Of a DNA stretch of 64,000 bases, positions 54,593-64,000 are shown piece after piece. The notes under the pieces were generated by a model. That model searched no databases, was not told the origin of the DNA, and saw only the letters and a list, made by a program, of their open reading frames with translations. Within the stretch, counting starts at the first letter, position 1, and each line of letters opens with the position of its first letter. A program made the position numbers and the translations under genes. This DNA is from Brettanomyces bruxellensis. Its lineage: Eukaryota; Ascomycota; Pichiomycetes; Pichiales; Pichiaceae. The stretch is from positions 1 to 64,000 of the forward strand of contig NC_054684.1 of assembly GCF_011074885.1 (NCBI RefSeq), given 5' to 3'.

Positions 54593-57181
54593 ATGCGTCT
54601 TTTTTTCTTGTTCCTTATTCTCTTATCTGAGTTAGTGGCATATATTTGGTTCTGCAAGGGTTTCTTTCCGACAAAGGTACTTTTGACACCCGACGAGATA
54701 TCGAGCTTTACTACAAATCCACCGGATCAATATGTACAACCTTCAAAGCAATTCAACCGAGTAATATTCATGCTTGTGGATGCCATGCGCTCCGACTTTG
54801 TTTTCTCTGAAGACTCGCATATGAATTTCACGCAGCATTTAATAAATGAAGGTTATGCTCTGGGATACACGGCATTTTCAAATCCTCCTACAGTTACTCT
54901 TCCGAGATTGAAGGGTATAACTACTGGGTCTATTCCAAACTTTATTGATGCGGTTTTAAATGTTGCTGATAACGAAGACACCTCCACTTTGGGTAATCAG
55001 GATTCGTGGGTGAAACAAATGTTTTTGAATGGCTGGAAGATTAATATGTTCGGCGATGATACTTGGCTCAAATTGTTTCCAAAATACTTTTCAAAAAGTG
55101 ATGGAACTTCCAGCTTTTATGTCAGTGATTATACAATAGTTGATCGCAATGTCACACGACATCTACCCGAGCAACTATCTAAAGATGGTTTGACTCATTG
55201 GGATTGTATGATTTTGCATTTTCTTGGTCTAGATCATATTGGTCATAAAGGAGGCTCAAGAAGTGCGAACATGCCTTCCAAACAAATTGAAATTGATTCT
55301 GTTGTACGTGATGTGTATGAATCCTTGCTTTCCAAGGATAATAACACATTGATGGTTCTTCTTGGAGATCATGGGATGAATGATGCAGGAAATCATGGTG
55401 GTTCTTCGCTAGGTGAAGTTTCTGCGGGTATGGTTTTGATTTCCAAAAAATTTAAAGGGCTAGATTTTGATCAACATAACAATAAATCTCTCCCGTTACC
55501 AATTAATGATGAATATAGATACCTTAATACAGCAGATCAAATAGATTTGGTGCCAACATTATCGGAATTAGTCGGACTAGACATTCCGATTAATAGTTTG
55601 GGCTCTTTTATTCCGTCCATACTTTCTCTTTATTCGGAAAAAGATCAATTGAATGTTTTGATTAAAAATGCACTTCAGTTAAAAGTACTTTTAGACAAGG
55701 CGCAGAATGGTCCCAGAAGCTTGTTGCAAGATCAGTGTGACATTACTTCTGTGAATGGGTTACTTCAATTCATCAAGAAAGCAAAGCATATTCTATCTCA
55801 GACATCATCAGATTACAATTACCGAGATTTGCATTTAGGTATCGCTGCATATGCAGTTTTTACAGTCATCTCTGTAATACTCTTTGCATGTAGATATAGC
55901 AGTCATCGTCTTACTGGAATTCTGGATCTTACATTTTTCATGCTTTATGGACTTTCGTTTGTTGGATCATCTCTTATAGAGGAGGAGCATCATTTTTGGT
56001 GGCTTTCCACTATAATTTTAGTAGTATATTTGTCGTACGTTTCTGCTGTTAAAGGAAAAACTAAGATGTCATCTGTGGCATTGTTATTGGTTGCTCTTAG
56101 AATACTGAAAGCATGGAATAATAGTGGTCAAAAATATAATGACAGCACTTACATTAAAATTGGAAGCTATATATCGACTTTACCAGCTAGAGTTGGCCCC
56201 AATGTGTTCGCTACAATTTTAATTCTGTCATTTGTACCATTATTTGTCATGAAGGTCAAAGATTCATTTGGAGTGAAGCAGAACTTCTCTCAAATTGTAT
56301 CTTTTGTTTCGTTAACTATGATGATTTCCGTTCTCATAGCTATAAAATTACTAGCATACTTTACAGGCACATTTGACATGGAAACAGGAACCGGAGAGTT
56401 TCAAAAATGGTGTCTCGTTTTTGTTTGTTGGCTTCAGGTTTACTCCAATTTGGAAACTTTTCCGGAAATAAATAACGAGTTATATAGACTATTCCAATAT
56501 GTTTGGATTGCTACGGCAGTTTGTTCGTTAGGTAAGCCGCTTCTTTACAAGATTCTTGGTCAGAAAGGGGGTAATAAAGGCTATACAAAAAATGTTTTTG
56601 TTTTGTTTACGTTACTTTGCATAAGTCAGACTAATTATCTTAACGTTCCTTTATACGGGATTATGTTTGTGATTTATTACGGATTCAAGAATCTTGTACC
56701 ATTGGATGCCAAAAATTTTGAATCATCGAATTATTTCGCAATGCTCACTCTCGTTTTACAAAATATGAGCTTCTTTCAATTTGGCTCAACAAATTCCCTT
56801 GCATCTGTCGATCTTACAAATTCGTTCAATGGCCTAACGGAATATAATGTTATCTTATCTGGAATCCTAACATTTATTGCAAACTGGTCATCCCCTATCT
56901 TTTGGGCAATTGTCTACGTTACCCGATCTCTAGACTCGCTTCCCAAAAAGCAATTCTCGGCTTTAAAATGGAACTGTCTTTACGATCGGATTGTATTCAA
57001 TTTGTCCTTCTACTCTATATCTGGACTTCTGCTTATGCTAAGTTGCTACAACCTTAGATTCCATCTTTTTATATGGACAGTTTTTAGCCCAAAGCTGTTA
57101 TACTTCCTCGCATGGCTCGGCTGTAATTTGCTCATAGACCTTGGACTCAGCGCAATCATTATAGCTCGAGATATGGACTAA
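54593..57181 (+). CDS. LAS21: GPI ethanolamine-phosphate transferase Las21 (Gpi7)
   Basis: Adds ethanolamine phosphate to the second mannose of the GPI anchor in the ER. 862 residues (S. cerevisiae 830). A first membrane segment/signal (LFFLFLILLSELVAYIWF) is followed by a luminal alkaline-phosphatase-like domain: VIFMLVDAMRSDFVF (metal-binding Asp), NPPTVTLPRLKGITTGS (nucleophile Thr), FGDDTWLKLFP, LHFLGLDHIGHKGG and LLGDHGMNDAGNHGG. From about 415 onward many hydrophobic helices form the membrane half. Motif wording matches Las21 rather than Gpi13 or Mcd4. Frame intact, ATG start. Confidence 0.92.
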   Translation: MRLFFLFLILLSELVAYIWFCKGFFPTKVLLTPDEISSFTTNPPDQYVQPSKQFNRVIFMLVDAMRSDFVFSEDSHMNFTQHLINEGYALGYTAFSNPPTVTLPRLKGITTGSIPNFIDAVLNVADNEDTSTLGNQDSWVKQMFLNGWKINMFGDDTWLKLFPKYFSKSDGTSSFYVSDYTIVDRNVTRHLPEQLSKDGLTHWDCMILHFLGLDHIGHKGGSRSANMPSKQIEIDSVVRDVYESLLSKDNNTLMVLLGDHGMNDAGNHGGSSLGEVSAGMVLISKKFKGLDFDQHNNKSLPLPINDEYRYLNTADQIDLVPTLSELVGLDIPINSLGSFIPSILSLYSEKDQLNVLIKNALQLKVLLDKAQNGPRSLLQDQCDITSVNGLLQFIKKAKHILSQTSSDYNYRDLHLGIAAYAVFTVISVILFACRYSSHRLTGILDLTFFMLYGLSFVGSSLIEEEHHFWWLSTIILVVYLSYVSAVKGKTKMSSVALLLVALRILKAWNNSGQKYNDSTYIKIGSYISTLPARVGPNVFATILILSFVPLFVMKVKDSFGVKQNFSQIVSFVSLTMMISVLIAIKLLAYFTGTFDMETGTGEFQKWCLVFVCWLQVYSNLETFPEINNELYRLFQYVWIATAVCSLGKPLLYKILGQKGGNKGYTKNVFVLFTLLCISQTNYLNVPLYGIMFVIYYGFKNLVPLDAKNFESSNYFAMLTLVLQNMSFFQFGSTNSLASVDLTNSFNGLTEYNVILSGILTFIANWSSPIFWAIVYVTRSLDSLPKKQFSALKWNCLYDRIVFNLSFYSISGLLLMLSCYNLRFHLFIWTVFSPKLLYFLAWLGCNLLIDLGLSAIIIARDMD

Positions 57182-57381
57182 TCATTGAAATATTTTTCAT
57201 ATCTAATTTAGATTGATAAAACTCAATAGCAAAAAGCAATTACTGCGATAAATTTTGTAAATCCCAATTAGTTTGTATTTGTTAAAATGAATAAGAAAAA
57301 GAAATTAGTTGGTCAAATAATACCAGTAGACAACTGGGAAATTTTCTAGGTTCCTAGCATAACGTATACAAATGCTTATCA

Positions 57382-60300
57382 TTATTCCTCATCACTATCC
57401 ACAGGCTTTGGTGTTCCTTTTGGAGCGCTCAACCAAGCCATGTAACGAAGTCTCCTCCTTTCTGCCTGTGCCTTCTTCTCATTTCTTGTCATTTTTCTCT
57501 TCTTCTTTTTCTTGATCTTAATATCTGCAGGAGACGAATCATCCTTCACCAAAGCCGCTTTTTTAGCATTTTCGAATGCCTCCATTGCTTTCTCACCACC
57601 ATGATCCTCAAACTTCGATGCATCTAATTCGGCAACCATTTTTGTGACAAGTTTTCCATCTTCAACAATCCAATGTTCCGGACATAATGCTCCAACAAAT
57701 TCTGCATTATGGGAAATCATCACCACTGAGCCAGCCCATTCTCTAATAGCGATCGCCAATGCGCCCAAAGAATCTCTATCCAAATAATTGGTAGGTTCAT
57801 CAAGAACTAAAACATGAGGATTATTCCACATGGCACCGGCAATAACAACCTTCACTAGCTGACCACCCGAAAGTGAACCAATTGGTGTGTGATCAACAAT
57901 CTCTGAATCCAAGCCAATTTCAGCATAATGCTTTCTAATTGCAGTAGGTGTTAAGTCCCTGTATCCTAAACCCTGTCTGGAGGCCTCATGATCATCGAAT
58001 TTCTGAACCAATGGTTCAAAGCCATGTTTAATCAAGACTTCTCTAGTCACCCATGAATTACATTTTGGAAGCCAGTTCAACCACTTAACCTCATATTGGA
58101 ATGAACGTTTGTGCTTTTGTCTGCCAACCAAAGCCTCTATTTGTCTTGGACCTCTTCCATCATCAACATCAATTGTTCCCTCCATCATTTTTTTTTCGGC
58201 ATTGCTCGTGATTCGTCTAGATTCTTTCAAAACAACCTCGTTATCATCACCAAATCTGTACCTCCATTGCAAGTATTGATTTGGAGTTTTTTCTTTGTGT
58301 TGAGAAACATGATGGAATGCATTTTGTGCAATATACCCAATACGCAAGTTAGGATGTTTTTCCACAGTTCCTTTATCTGGAACTAACTCTCCCGTCAAAA
58401 GTTTGATAAGAGTAGATTTACCAGCTCCATTCGGCCCCAAAACAGCAACTCTTGATGAAAGTGAAATTGAGCATGACACGTCAACTAAAGAAGGCTTACT
58501 CGAACCAGGATAAGTGTATGTAACGTCTGACATCTTAGCGACAGCCCTTGTATTAGATTTCACACCAGTCAAAATACCAGGTTTGGGGAAATTCATCTTC
58601 ACGTTGGAGTCTGTCAAGGTATAATAAGCTTTAGCCTCGGGTTTCACCTTCACAAATTCGGATAAGTTACCTTTATAAAACACTAATTTTTTGTTTTCAT
58701 AATGAATGATATTTGTGCAAACAGTGTCCAAAAATCCGGTATCATGGGAAACAATCAAAGAAGTTATGTCATTATGTTGTAATAAGTAGTCTTCAAGCCA
58801 TTTAACATTCTGTGCATCCAAATGGTTTGTTGGCTCATCTAAAAGAAGCACATCAGCCTTCATCAACATTCCCCTAGCCAACTCAAGTTTCATCTTCCAT
58901 CCACCAGAGAGAGAACTAATATTTTGTTTTAATCTTTCCTCATCAAAGCCCACATCTTCTAATGCCTTAGAAACTTCTGCTCCCGAAGTGCCTTCTAAAG
59001 CAGGATCCTTCCTAATAAAATCTATTAAATTCAACTCAGAATGTGCATATTGTAGCTTGTGCTCAACAAAGCATGTTCTAAGTTCAGACTGATCGGGGAA
59101 TCCCTCTAATTGACCATTTGCGATAGCCTTCAGAAGTGTTGACTTACCAACACCGTTTCTACCACATAAACCATAACGCTTGCCTTTGACAAGCCGAATG
59201 TTTGTTTTACTCAAAAGCATCCTTGTACCGTAAGCAAGCGAGAAGTCGGTATTCACGATAACGGTCTCACCATCAACGGCCGTCTCAACAGCGTTTGGGT
59301 TTAAAAGTTCTGTTAATTTGTGAACCAAGGTTGAAATTTCCTCCTTTTTTTCAGACTCTTCAGGGAACTGTTCACTCAACGCCATATCCAAATATTCAGT
59401 AATGGATTTCCAGTCCCAAACATTTGCATCCGTCATCATTATCTCTGTTAAGTACTCGTATATCTTTCTGTCCCCTATTTTAGGCTCCAAGAATTTCAAA
59501 TAATCATTAGTAAGCTCCAGGTTGAGTTTTCCATGAAATTGTCCATCCGTTTCCTCAGCCGCTGCATCTTCTAAAACTTTTAACGCATCGGAAGCCATCC
59601 TTCTAACTTCTGGTTGAGCAGCAGTCTTGACAACATGCTGAATGTCGGGTAAAAGGATAGATAGGAACCGAGCAATTTCTCTTTTATTGTTGAGCAATCT
59701 GGTCAAATTTTCAGTAATCTTGACGGTCTGTCTCAACTGTTCCTGAGTAGAAGTAGCCATCTTTAAAGATTTATCCAAGATCGGCACCATCATCGAAAGA
59801 GAAGGCTCTGTAACCTCGGCAACAAATGTCACTGCAGAAAGAGCCTTGATACAGCTAGAAACTTTTTGAGGATTGGAAAGTGTCTCTGCAATCAAGTCAT
59901 ATCTCGGAGCTAAATCAAGATTGTCAAGAATTTTCAAAAATGACTTCAACGTTTTTAATCCTTCCTTCGCTAATTCTGGCTTAAAATCAGTTGACATGTC
60001 TGTTAATACTGGAATAACATCATAAAACTTCATTTCCATAACATCTGCTGGACAGTCAGTTTCCAACTTCTCCAAAAGTCTTAGAGCTGCGATTTTACTT
60101 TGCCATTTGGCACCACTTTTCATATATTTGAGAAGTGTATCCACAATAACCGAGGCCTTTCCCTCGGTTGGAAACATTTCATAAAGACTCTCGATGGCAA
60201 CTTTGGCTGTCCTTTTGGTTGTCTTTCCCTTCTCGGCAAATGCATCAAGTGCCGCCTCAAACAACGGAACAAAGTAAGCCTCCTTAGGAACATTTCCTGC

Positions 60301-60801
60301 AAACTTCTGAACAATGGTATCCAATAAAATCATTGACGCATCCCTGATCAATTGACTTTTTGAATGATTGAGAGCACGTAATGTTTCCAAAATATTCCAG
60401 TCAGCAATCACATGAACGCCTGCGGTTGCTATTTCATCCGCAATATTTTTACAAATTTCACGGACTTCTGGAAGTTTTTGGCATGCATGTAATTTCTCCA
60501 AATCATCGGAAATCGGGGATATTTGCAATTTGCTGAGAGCAGAGGTGATAGATGACATAGACGATGATGTAGACATTGCAGCGGAAGTTGGTGTATTGTA
60601 TCCAGAAGAGTTTTGCGAACTGTTTACGCTTCTTTGGGACTGCGAGCGTGAAAACATGTATTCTTCATATGACATTGGTTTACCCTTGCGGAAATTTCCA
60701 CGTGGCTTTCTACTGCGGCTCGTAGGAGATTCATATCCCTGCCTGCCCTTAAAGCCAGTGCCAGGCTCAAATGATTTGGCATTAAAATCAAAATTGGACA
60801 T
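57382..60801 (-). CDS. NEW1: ABCF translation factor New1 (eEF3-like)
   Basis: Ribosome-bound ABC ATPase that helps translation termination at certain C-terminal residues. 1139 residues. An N-terminal Ser/Arg-rich stretch (1-95) precedes HEAT repeats (about 100-420), ABC1 with Walker A GRNGVGKST (548-555), LSGGW (631) and LLLDEPTNHLD (652), then ABC2 with GPNGAGKST (789), a chromodomain-like insertion (about 885-935), LSGGQ (977) and LVLDEPTNYLD (998). The ending MTRNEKKAQAERRRLRYMAWLS and PKGTPKPVDSDEE is New1's, not Yef3's. S. cerevisiae New1 carries an Asn/Tyr-rich prion-like N-terminus; that is missing here. Frame intact. Confidence 0.9.
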   Translation of the reverse strand: MSNFDFNAKSFEPGTGFKGRQGYESPTSRSRKPRGNFRKGKPMSYEEYMFSRSQSQRSVNSSQNSSGYNTPTSAAMSTSSSMSSITSALSKLQISPISDDLEKLHACQKLPEVREICKNIADEIATAGVHVIADWNILETLRALNHSKSQLIRDASMILLDTIVQKFAGNVPKEAYFVPLFEAALDAFAEKGKTTKRTAKVAIESLYEMFPTEGKASVIVDTLLKYMKSGAKWQSKIAALRLLEKLETDCPADVMEMKFYDVIPVLTDMSTDFKPELAKEGLKTLKSFLKILDNLDLAPRYDLIAETLSNPQKVSSCIKALSAVTFVAEVTEPSLSMMVPILDKSLKMATSTQEQLRQTVKITENLTRLLNNKREIARFLSILLPDIQHVVKTAAQPEVRRMASDALKVLEDAAAEETDGQFHGKLNLELTNDYLKFLEPKIGDRKIYEYLTEIMMTDANVWDWKSITEYLDMALSEQFPEESEKKEEISTLVHKLTELLNPNAVETAVDGETVIVNTDFSLAYGTRMLLSKTNIRLVKGKRYGLCGRNGVGKSTLLKAIANGQLEGFPDQSELRTCFVEHKLQYAHSELNLIDFIRKDPALEGTSGAEVSKALEDVGFDEERLKQNISSLSGGWKMKLELARGMLMKADVLLLDEPTNHLDAQNVKWLEDYLLQHNDITSLIVSHDTGFLDTVCTNIIHYENKKLVFYKGNLSEFVKVKPEAKAYYTLTDSNVKMNFPKPGILTGVKSNTRAVAKMSDVTYTYPGSSKPSLVDVSCSISLSSRVAVLGPNGAGKSTLIKLLTGELVPDKGTVEKHPNLRIGYIAQNAFHHVSQHKEKTPNQYLQWRYRFGDDNEVVLKESRRITSNAEKKMMEGTIDVDDGRGPRQIEALVGRQKHKRSFQYEVKWLNWLPKCNSWVTREVLIKHGFEPLVQKFDDHEASRQGLGYRDLTPTAIRKHYAEIGLDSEIVDHTPIGSLSGGQLVKVVIAGAMWNNPHVLVLDEPTNYLDRDSLGALAIAIREWAGSVVMISHNAEFVGALCPEHWIVEDGKLVTKMVAELDASKFEDHGGEKAMEAFENAKKAALVKDDSSPADIKIKKKKKRKMTRNEKKAQAERRRLRYMAWLSAPKGTPKPVDSDEE

Positions 60802-61225
60802 TTCTTGTTTTCAAAGATTGAAAGCTTCAGAAAGTGGACTTTTGCTTGATGATATCTTTAAGTCTTTACTTGCAGTTTAAGTTGTAATGTAGTACTATAG
60901 TAATTTGAACCCGTGAAGCTGAGTCCAGAAGGAATAAAGTATTTTCTTCGTATATGCCTTCTAAAAAAAACAGTATATATATCAAAGCACATAAAATTTT
61001 TCACTCTAATAAAAGGCCGAAAGCTGCTAACAATAAAATTTGTTCCTTGGATCTGACAGACATTTTATCTTATTTTTTATACATTTTTCGCAACCATTTT
61101 CGTGTTTTAGGAGTACACATTATATATATATCTATCGGAAAATATATTCTTGGTTAGCAGCAAAAAAAATCTCGCGGATGGTTCTAATATTTGTATAAAG
61201 TTATCATCATTATCATACCTATATA
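60802..61225. other. Intergenic, NEW1 5' flank and 3' flank of next gene
   Basis: 424 bp, AT-rich. No gene seen. Confidence 0.5.
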
Positions 61226-63988
61226 TCATATAATTTCATCAATTCCGATAACAGGAAGGTCATAGAACTTTTGTAAATTTAATAAGTCCTCTTCAAACCT
61301 ACCTTTGTTCCTTTCAGCCCCACCGGGAATAGTCGATGAGCAGAATTGATTTCTTAAACTCTGTAGCCTTGGGTTGAAATCAAATACCATCTCAAATTTA
61401 ATAATAGTAGCAGCAGCATCTCGCCAGTTATACACTTTATCAGGCATCAGTTGAGAATCTAAAGACATGAGGCCGCACTTCTCACGAAAAGATTGTATGA
61501 TATGCTGTAATTGCTTGGCTTGATCTTCGCTTAGCTGACGTTCCATTTTGACAATTGAAGCATTCAATTTAGCTTTGATTGAAACGATCATCTGATTAGG
61601 AATAATACCATCACTTCTTTTATTCTCTTCCATAAAACCATTATATTCTAATGCACATACCGCTGACGCATAATCGCCAAATGTCATGAATGTTAGAACA
61701 CTTTCCGTCAAAAGTTCTTCGTTCATTGTCCAACCTGGGGTTTGAATTAGCATTTTAAATAGATTTCGAACCTTTGCAAGCCGATTTCTCTCTGTCATCA
61801 AAAGCCCCTTTCCATGTTCAGTAGCTTCCTTTGATCTATATAAATGCATTGCGGTGCTTGCGAACTGTGATGTCGGTTGAGGAAATGAGTTTGGATCATC
61901 GCCAAAAAGAAAATTATCCAAGAACTCAATGGCCTTAGTGAATTGTTTAGCTTTCGCATAGGTTAGTAGGACCTGATTAGCAAACACCGTTAAAATAGGG
62001 ATTTGATATTCTTCCATCATAGAAATCAATTTTTCAATTTCCCTAATTCTTGGCTTATCCCTTCTTCCAAATAATTGAACAAGTGTTAGGTATATATGAG
62101 CGTTCGCTGGTGGAAATATGCCGCTTTTTGTCTTGTTTCCAGTACGTACATTCACCAATTTCATATTCATATAATCCAATACTCTCGATGCAAGATCGAA
62201 TCCCTTACGATTATGGCCAAGAAAAAGAACTTTCATCAAATTTTTTGCAGCAAAGCTTGTAATTTTCGATCCAATAGCCAACGACGAAATAAGAGATGAT
62301 GTCTTAAGCCGGTCACGACTAGACATCTCACTATCTGTTAGCTGAGTAGAAAGATATGAACATATTTCATCCAAAAATTCCGCTTCCTTCTTCGATGTTA
62401 ATATTGTAGGTCTCTTCTGGTTCAAAATTGTTAGTATGTACTCCTCGATCACCGTTTCATATTTTGGATTCACCATTTTCAAATCCTCTTCAAAGCACTG
62501 ACAAAGATATTCGCGTCCTGGATAGCTCATTTTCGTTTGCAATTGATCCACTAAAAACAAGAGGAACCTTTTATCTCTTAGTGTAACAGTTCTAATAATT
62601 GACATCATCTCATCAAATCTTTCATATTTCATAAAACTCATAAAAGCGTCTAGTGTGTTATCGTATGTAAGAGGTTCGATTCTATTATAATAATTATAGG
62701 CGACTCGTGAATCGTTCACGATTTGTGAGTTCGGAACAGATAAATGTTGACACAAACCATAATCATTCATTAGCTTTTTTAAATTTTCCCACCAGCCAAA
62801 TGCTTTCTGCCAATTTGACAGTGCTAAATACTTCTCAATAAATATAAGCTGTAGTACTGGGTGTATGTAATGGAATTTAGCAAATATTTCTGCTGCTATC
62901 TGTTCTGCTTCTTTAGTATGGTCCATGGGCATTCGAAGATATATTTCTGCCCCCATTTCAAGCCAGAATCTTTGAAGTTTAACATCATTTTTATTGCGTC
63001 GGCTGTTAAACAAATATATCGCTTTATCAAATTCTTTATAATATGTTAATGCCAATATATACATCCTCTCATTAATGGGATCTGCCCGGCCAGATGTTTG
63101 CATACTTATTAAATTACCTGTAAGATACAAGCATTTATTCCGCAGCCTATCATCCCCTATTTGGCCTGATATCACAAATATCTGCATTAGTTGTTCTAAT
63201 GTAACAAGTTTTCTAGAATCTGCTGAATCAGAACGACTTAGCACGTCTAGAAATCCAGGCAATGCTTCGAGTCCAGATGGTGCTAAACCTTGAGATAGTT
63301 CTTCTGTCCGCAGGCACATTTCGAATAGGTCGATCCCAATGGAATCCGTGAGTTCTTGATATTGCCGTTTATCAGCGACTGTTTCGGTTATTTTTGCTGC
63401 TTCCGTATTTCTCCTTTCATCACTTTCCCCGTTAATTGGTTTGAAAATTCTCCGACGGCAATCATCTATCATCCAAGAGACAAAGTTTTTAATACTTTCA
63501 TCATTTACCCTCTGTAACTTCTGACCTCCTCTTAACGAATCTTCAAGAATTTTCTTCTCGGTTTTTGACCTTTTAATTATGTCCTGTACAAATGCAGAAT
63601 CGTATTCCACGCCATCTTTTCTAAAAAGTGCTTTAAGCTCTCGTTCAATTTGGGCAGGAGGTTTCGTGACTAATTCTGGTTTTGATTTGGTTTTCGCCTT
63701 GGTGAATCGTGACCGACATCCTCTGAATTCATTTTCGCTATTCAAAATATGACCCATTTCTCGGATCTTTGCTTCATCAACATTCCTAAGCTCTATATCC
63801 AATTTTGGTCTTCTGCGCTCACCTATTTCTTGTGCACTCCTTAAGTCTTTTCTTGACCTTGGTATTTTAGCACGAGTGCGAATATATCTTGATTGCAAAC
63901 CACGCCGCAACGAACATCTTACGCAGTTCATTGTTGTGATTTTCAGAAACTCCGAATTTCGATAGCATCGCACCAGAAACATTATCAT
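61226..63988 (-). CDS. Large mitochondrial PPR-like protein, possible expression factor
   Basis: 920 residues from ATG 63988. An in-frame ATG at 63931 starts MNCVRCSLRRGLQSRYIRTR, a basic, acid-free presequence, and is the more likely start. The rest is almost entirely helical, with paired helices typical of yeast PPR/TPR proteins (for example ILALTYYKEFDKAIYLFNSR, VLLTYAKAKQFTKAIEFLDN, VFANQVLLTY). Such proteins bind mitochondrial mRNAs. The size and composition recall Sov1 or Pet309-type factors, but I cannot assign it. Frame intact; only 12 bases of 5' flank are in the window. Confidence 0.6.
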   Translation of the reverse strand: MIMFLVRCYRNSEFLKITTMNCVRCSLRRGLQSRYIRTRAKIPRSRKDLRSAQEIGERRRPKLDIELRNVDEAKIREMGHILNSENEFRGCRSRFTKAKTKSKPELVTKPPAQIERELKALFRKDGVEYDSAFVQDIIKRSKTEKKILEDSLRGGQKLQRVNDESIKNFVSWMIDDCRRRIFKPINGESDERRNTEAAKITETVADKRQYQELTDSIGIDLFEMCLRTEELSQGLAPSGLEALPGFLDVLSRSDSADSRKLVTLEQLMQIFVISGQIGDDRLRNKCLYLTGNLISMQTSGRADPINERMYILALTYYKEFDKAIYLFNSRRNKNDVKLQRFWLEMGAEIYLRMPMDHTKEAEQIAAEIFAKFHYIHPVLQLIFIEKYLALSNWQKAFGWWENLKKLMNDYGLCQHLSVPNSQIVNDSRVAYNYYNRIEPLTYDNTLDAFMSFMKYERFDEMMSIIRTVTLRDKRFLLFLVDQLQTKMSYPGREYLCQCFEEDLKMVNPKYETVIEEYILTILNQKRPTILTSKKEAEFLDEICSYLSTQLTDSEMSSRDRLKTSSLISSLAIGSKITSFAAKNLMKVLFLGHNRKGFDLASRVLDYMNMKLVNVRTGNKTKSGIFPPANAHIYLTLVQLFGRRDKPRIREIEKLISMMEEYQIPILTVFANQVLLTYAKAKQFTKAIEFLDNFLFGDDPNSFPQPTSQFASTAMHLYRSKEATEHGKGLLMTERNRLAKVRNLFKMLIQTPGWTMNEELLTESVLTFMTFGDYASAVCALEYNGFMEENKRSDGIIPNQMIVSIKAKLNASIVKMERQLSEDQAKQLQHIIQSFREKCGLMSLDSQLMPDKVYNWRDAAATIIKFEMVFDFNPRLQSLRNQFCSSTIPGGAERNKGRFEEDLLNLQKFYDLPVIGIDEII

Positions 63989-64000
63989 GATTATTTATCC

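Noticed and set aside
57382..60801. Calling this gene YEF3 (eEF3)
   Set aside because: The C-terminal motif and the Ser-rich N-terminus are New1-specific.
1..64000. CRISPR arrays, operons or bacterial-type systems
   Set aside because: This is a eukaryotic nuclear sequence and no spaced palindromic repeats were seen.

Overview
This is nuclear DNA from a budding yeast (Saccharomycotina). The genes are compact and mostly intron-free, intergenic DNA is AT-rich, and one spliced gene carries textbook yeast signals (GTATGT, TACTAAC, CAG). Nearly every recognisable protein is a yeast ortholog. CTG is read as leucine: the invariant Leu of the ERO1 CRLWGK motif is CTG at 48156-48158, so the CUG-Ser clade is unlikely. 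A fused cytochrome b5/delta-8 sphingolipid desaturase, absent from Saccharomyces, suggests a Pichiaceae-like or other non-Saccharomyces yeast. I cannot name the species.

Left part (1-22.7 kb): almost every gene is interrupted. In order these are the MME1 end, MLH1, LYS5, (intact TMH11 with intron), a LIF1/XRCC4-like gene, RGD1, a cullin, a block full of N, a Ty1/copia retrotransposon with 613/611 bp LTRs, two tandem tRNA-Gly(UCC) genes and a decayed HIS5. Where I traced the breaks they are single missing bases that shorten homopolymers, while the protein stays conserved on both sides. That looks more like sequence error near a contig end than ordinary gene decay. HIS5 differs: it also has substitutions at active-site motifs. 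Because MLH1, the mismatch-repair gene that prevents such slippage, is itself broken, a mutator explanation should be tested too.

Middle (22.7-34.5 kb): two diverged copies of a 235 bp LTR-like repeat flank GCN4. The GCN4 leader carries a row of tiny uORFs like that of S. cerevisiae. RRP15, AIM41, a tail-anchored cytochrome b5 protein and a PIC2-like carrier follow, with long gene-free stretches.

Right part (34.5-64 kb): densely packed, mostly intact genes: a MINDY deubiquitinase, SCY1, SLD1 (one frameshift), TAF13, an ARG81-like zinc-cluster regulator (one frameshift), ERO1, DPB11, NUP82, SDH8, LAS21, NEW1 and a large mitochondrial protein. MINDY/SCY1 and NUP82/LAS21 are also neighbours in S. 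cerevisiae. I found no novel multi-gene system. The points most worth checking are the homopolymer-deletion pattern with broken MLH1, the tRNA pair that looks dicistronic, the GCN4 uORF array, an ERO1 lacking four usual cysteines, and a PIC2-like carrier lacking a matrix helix.
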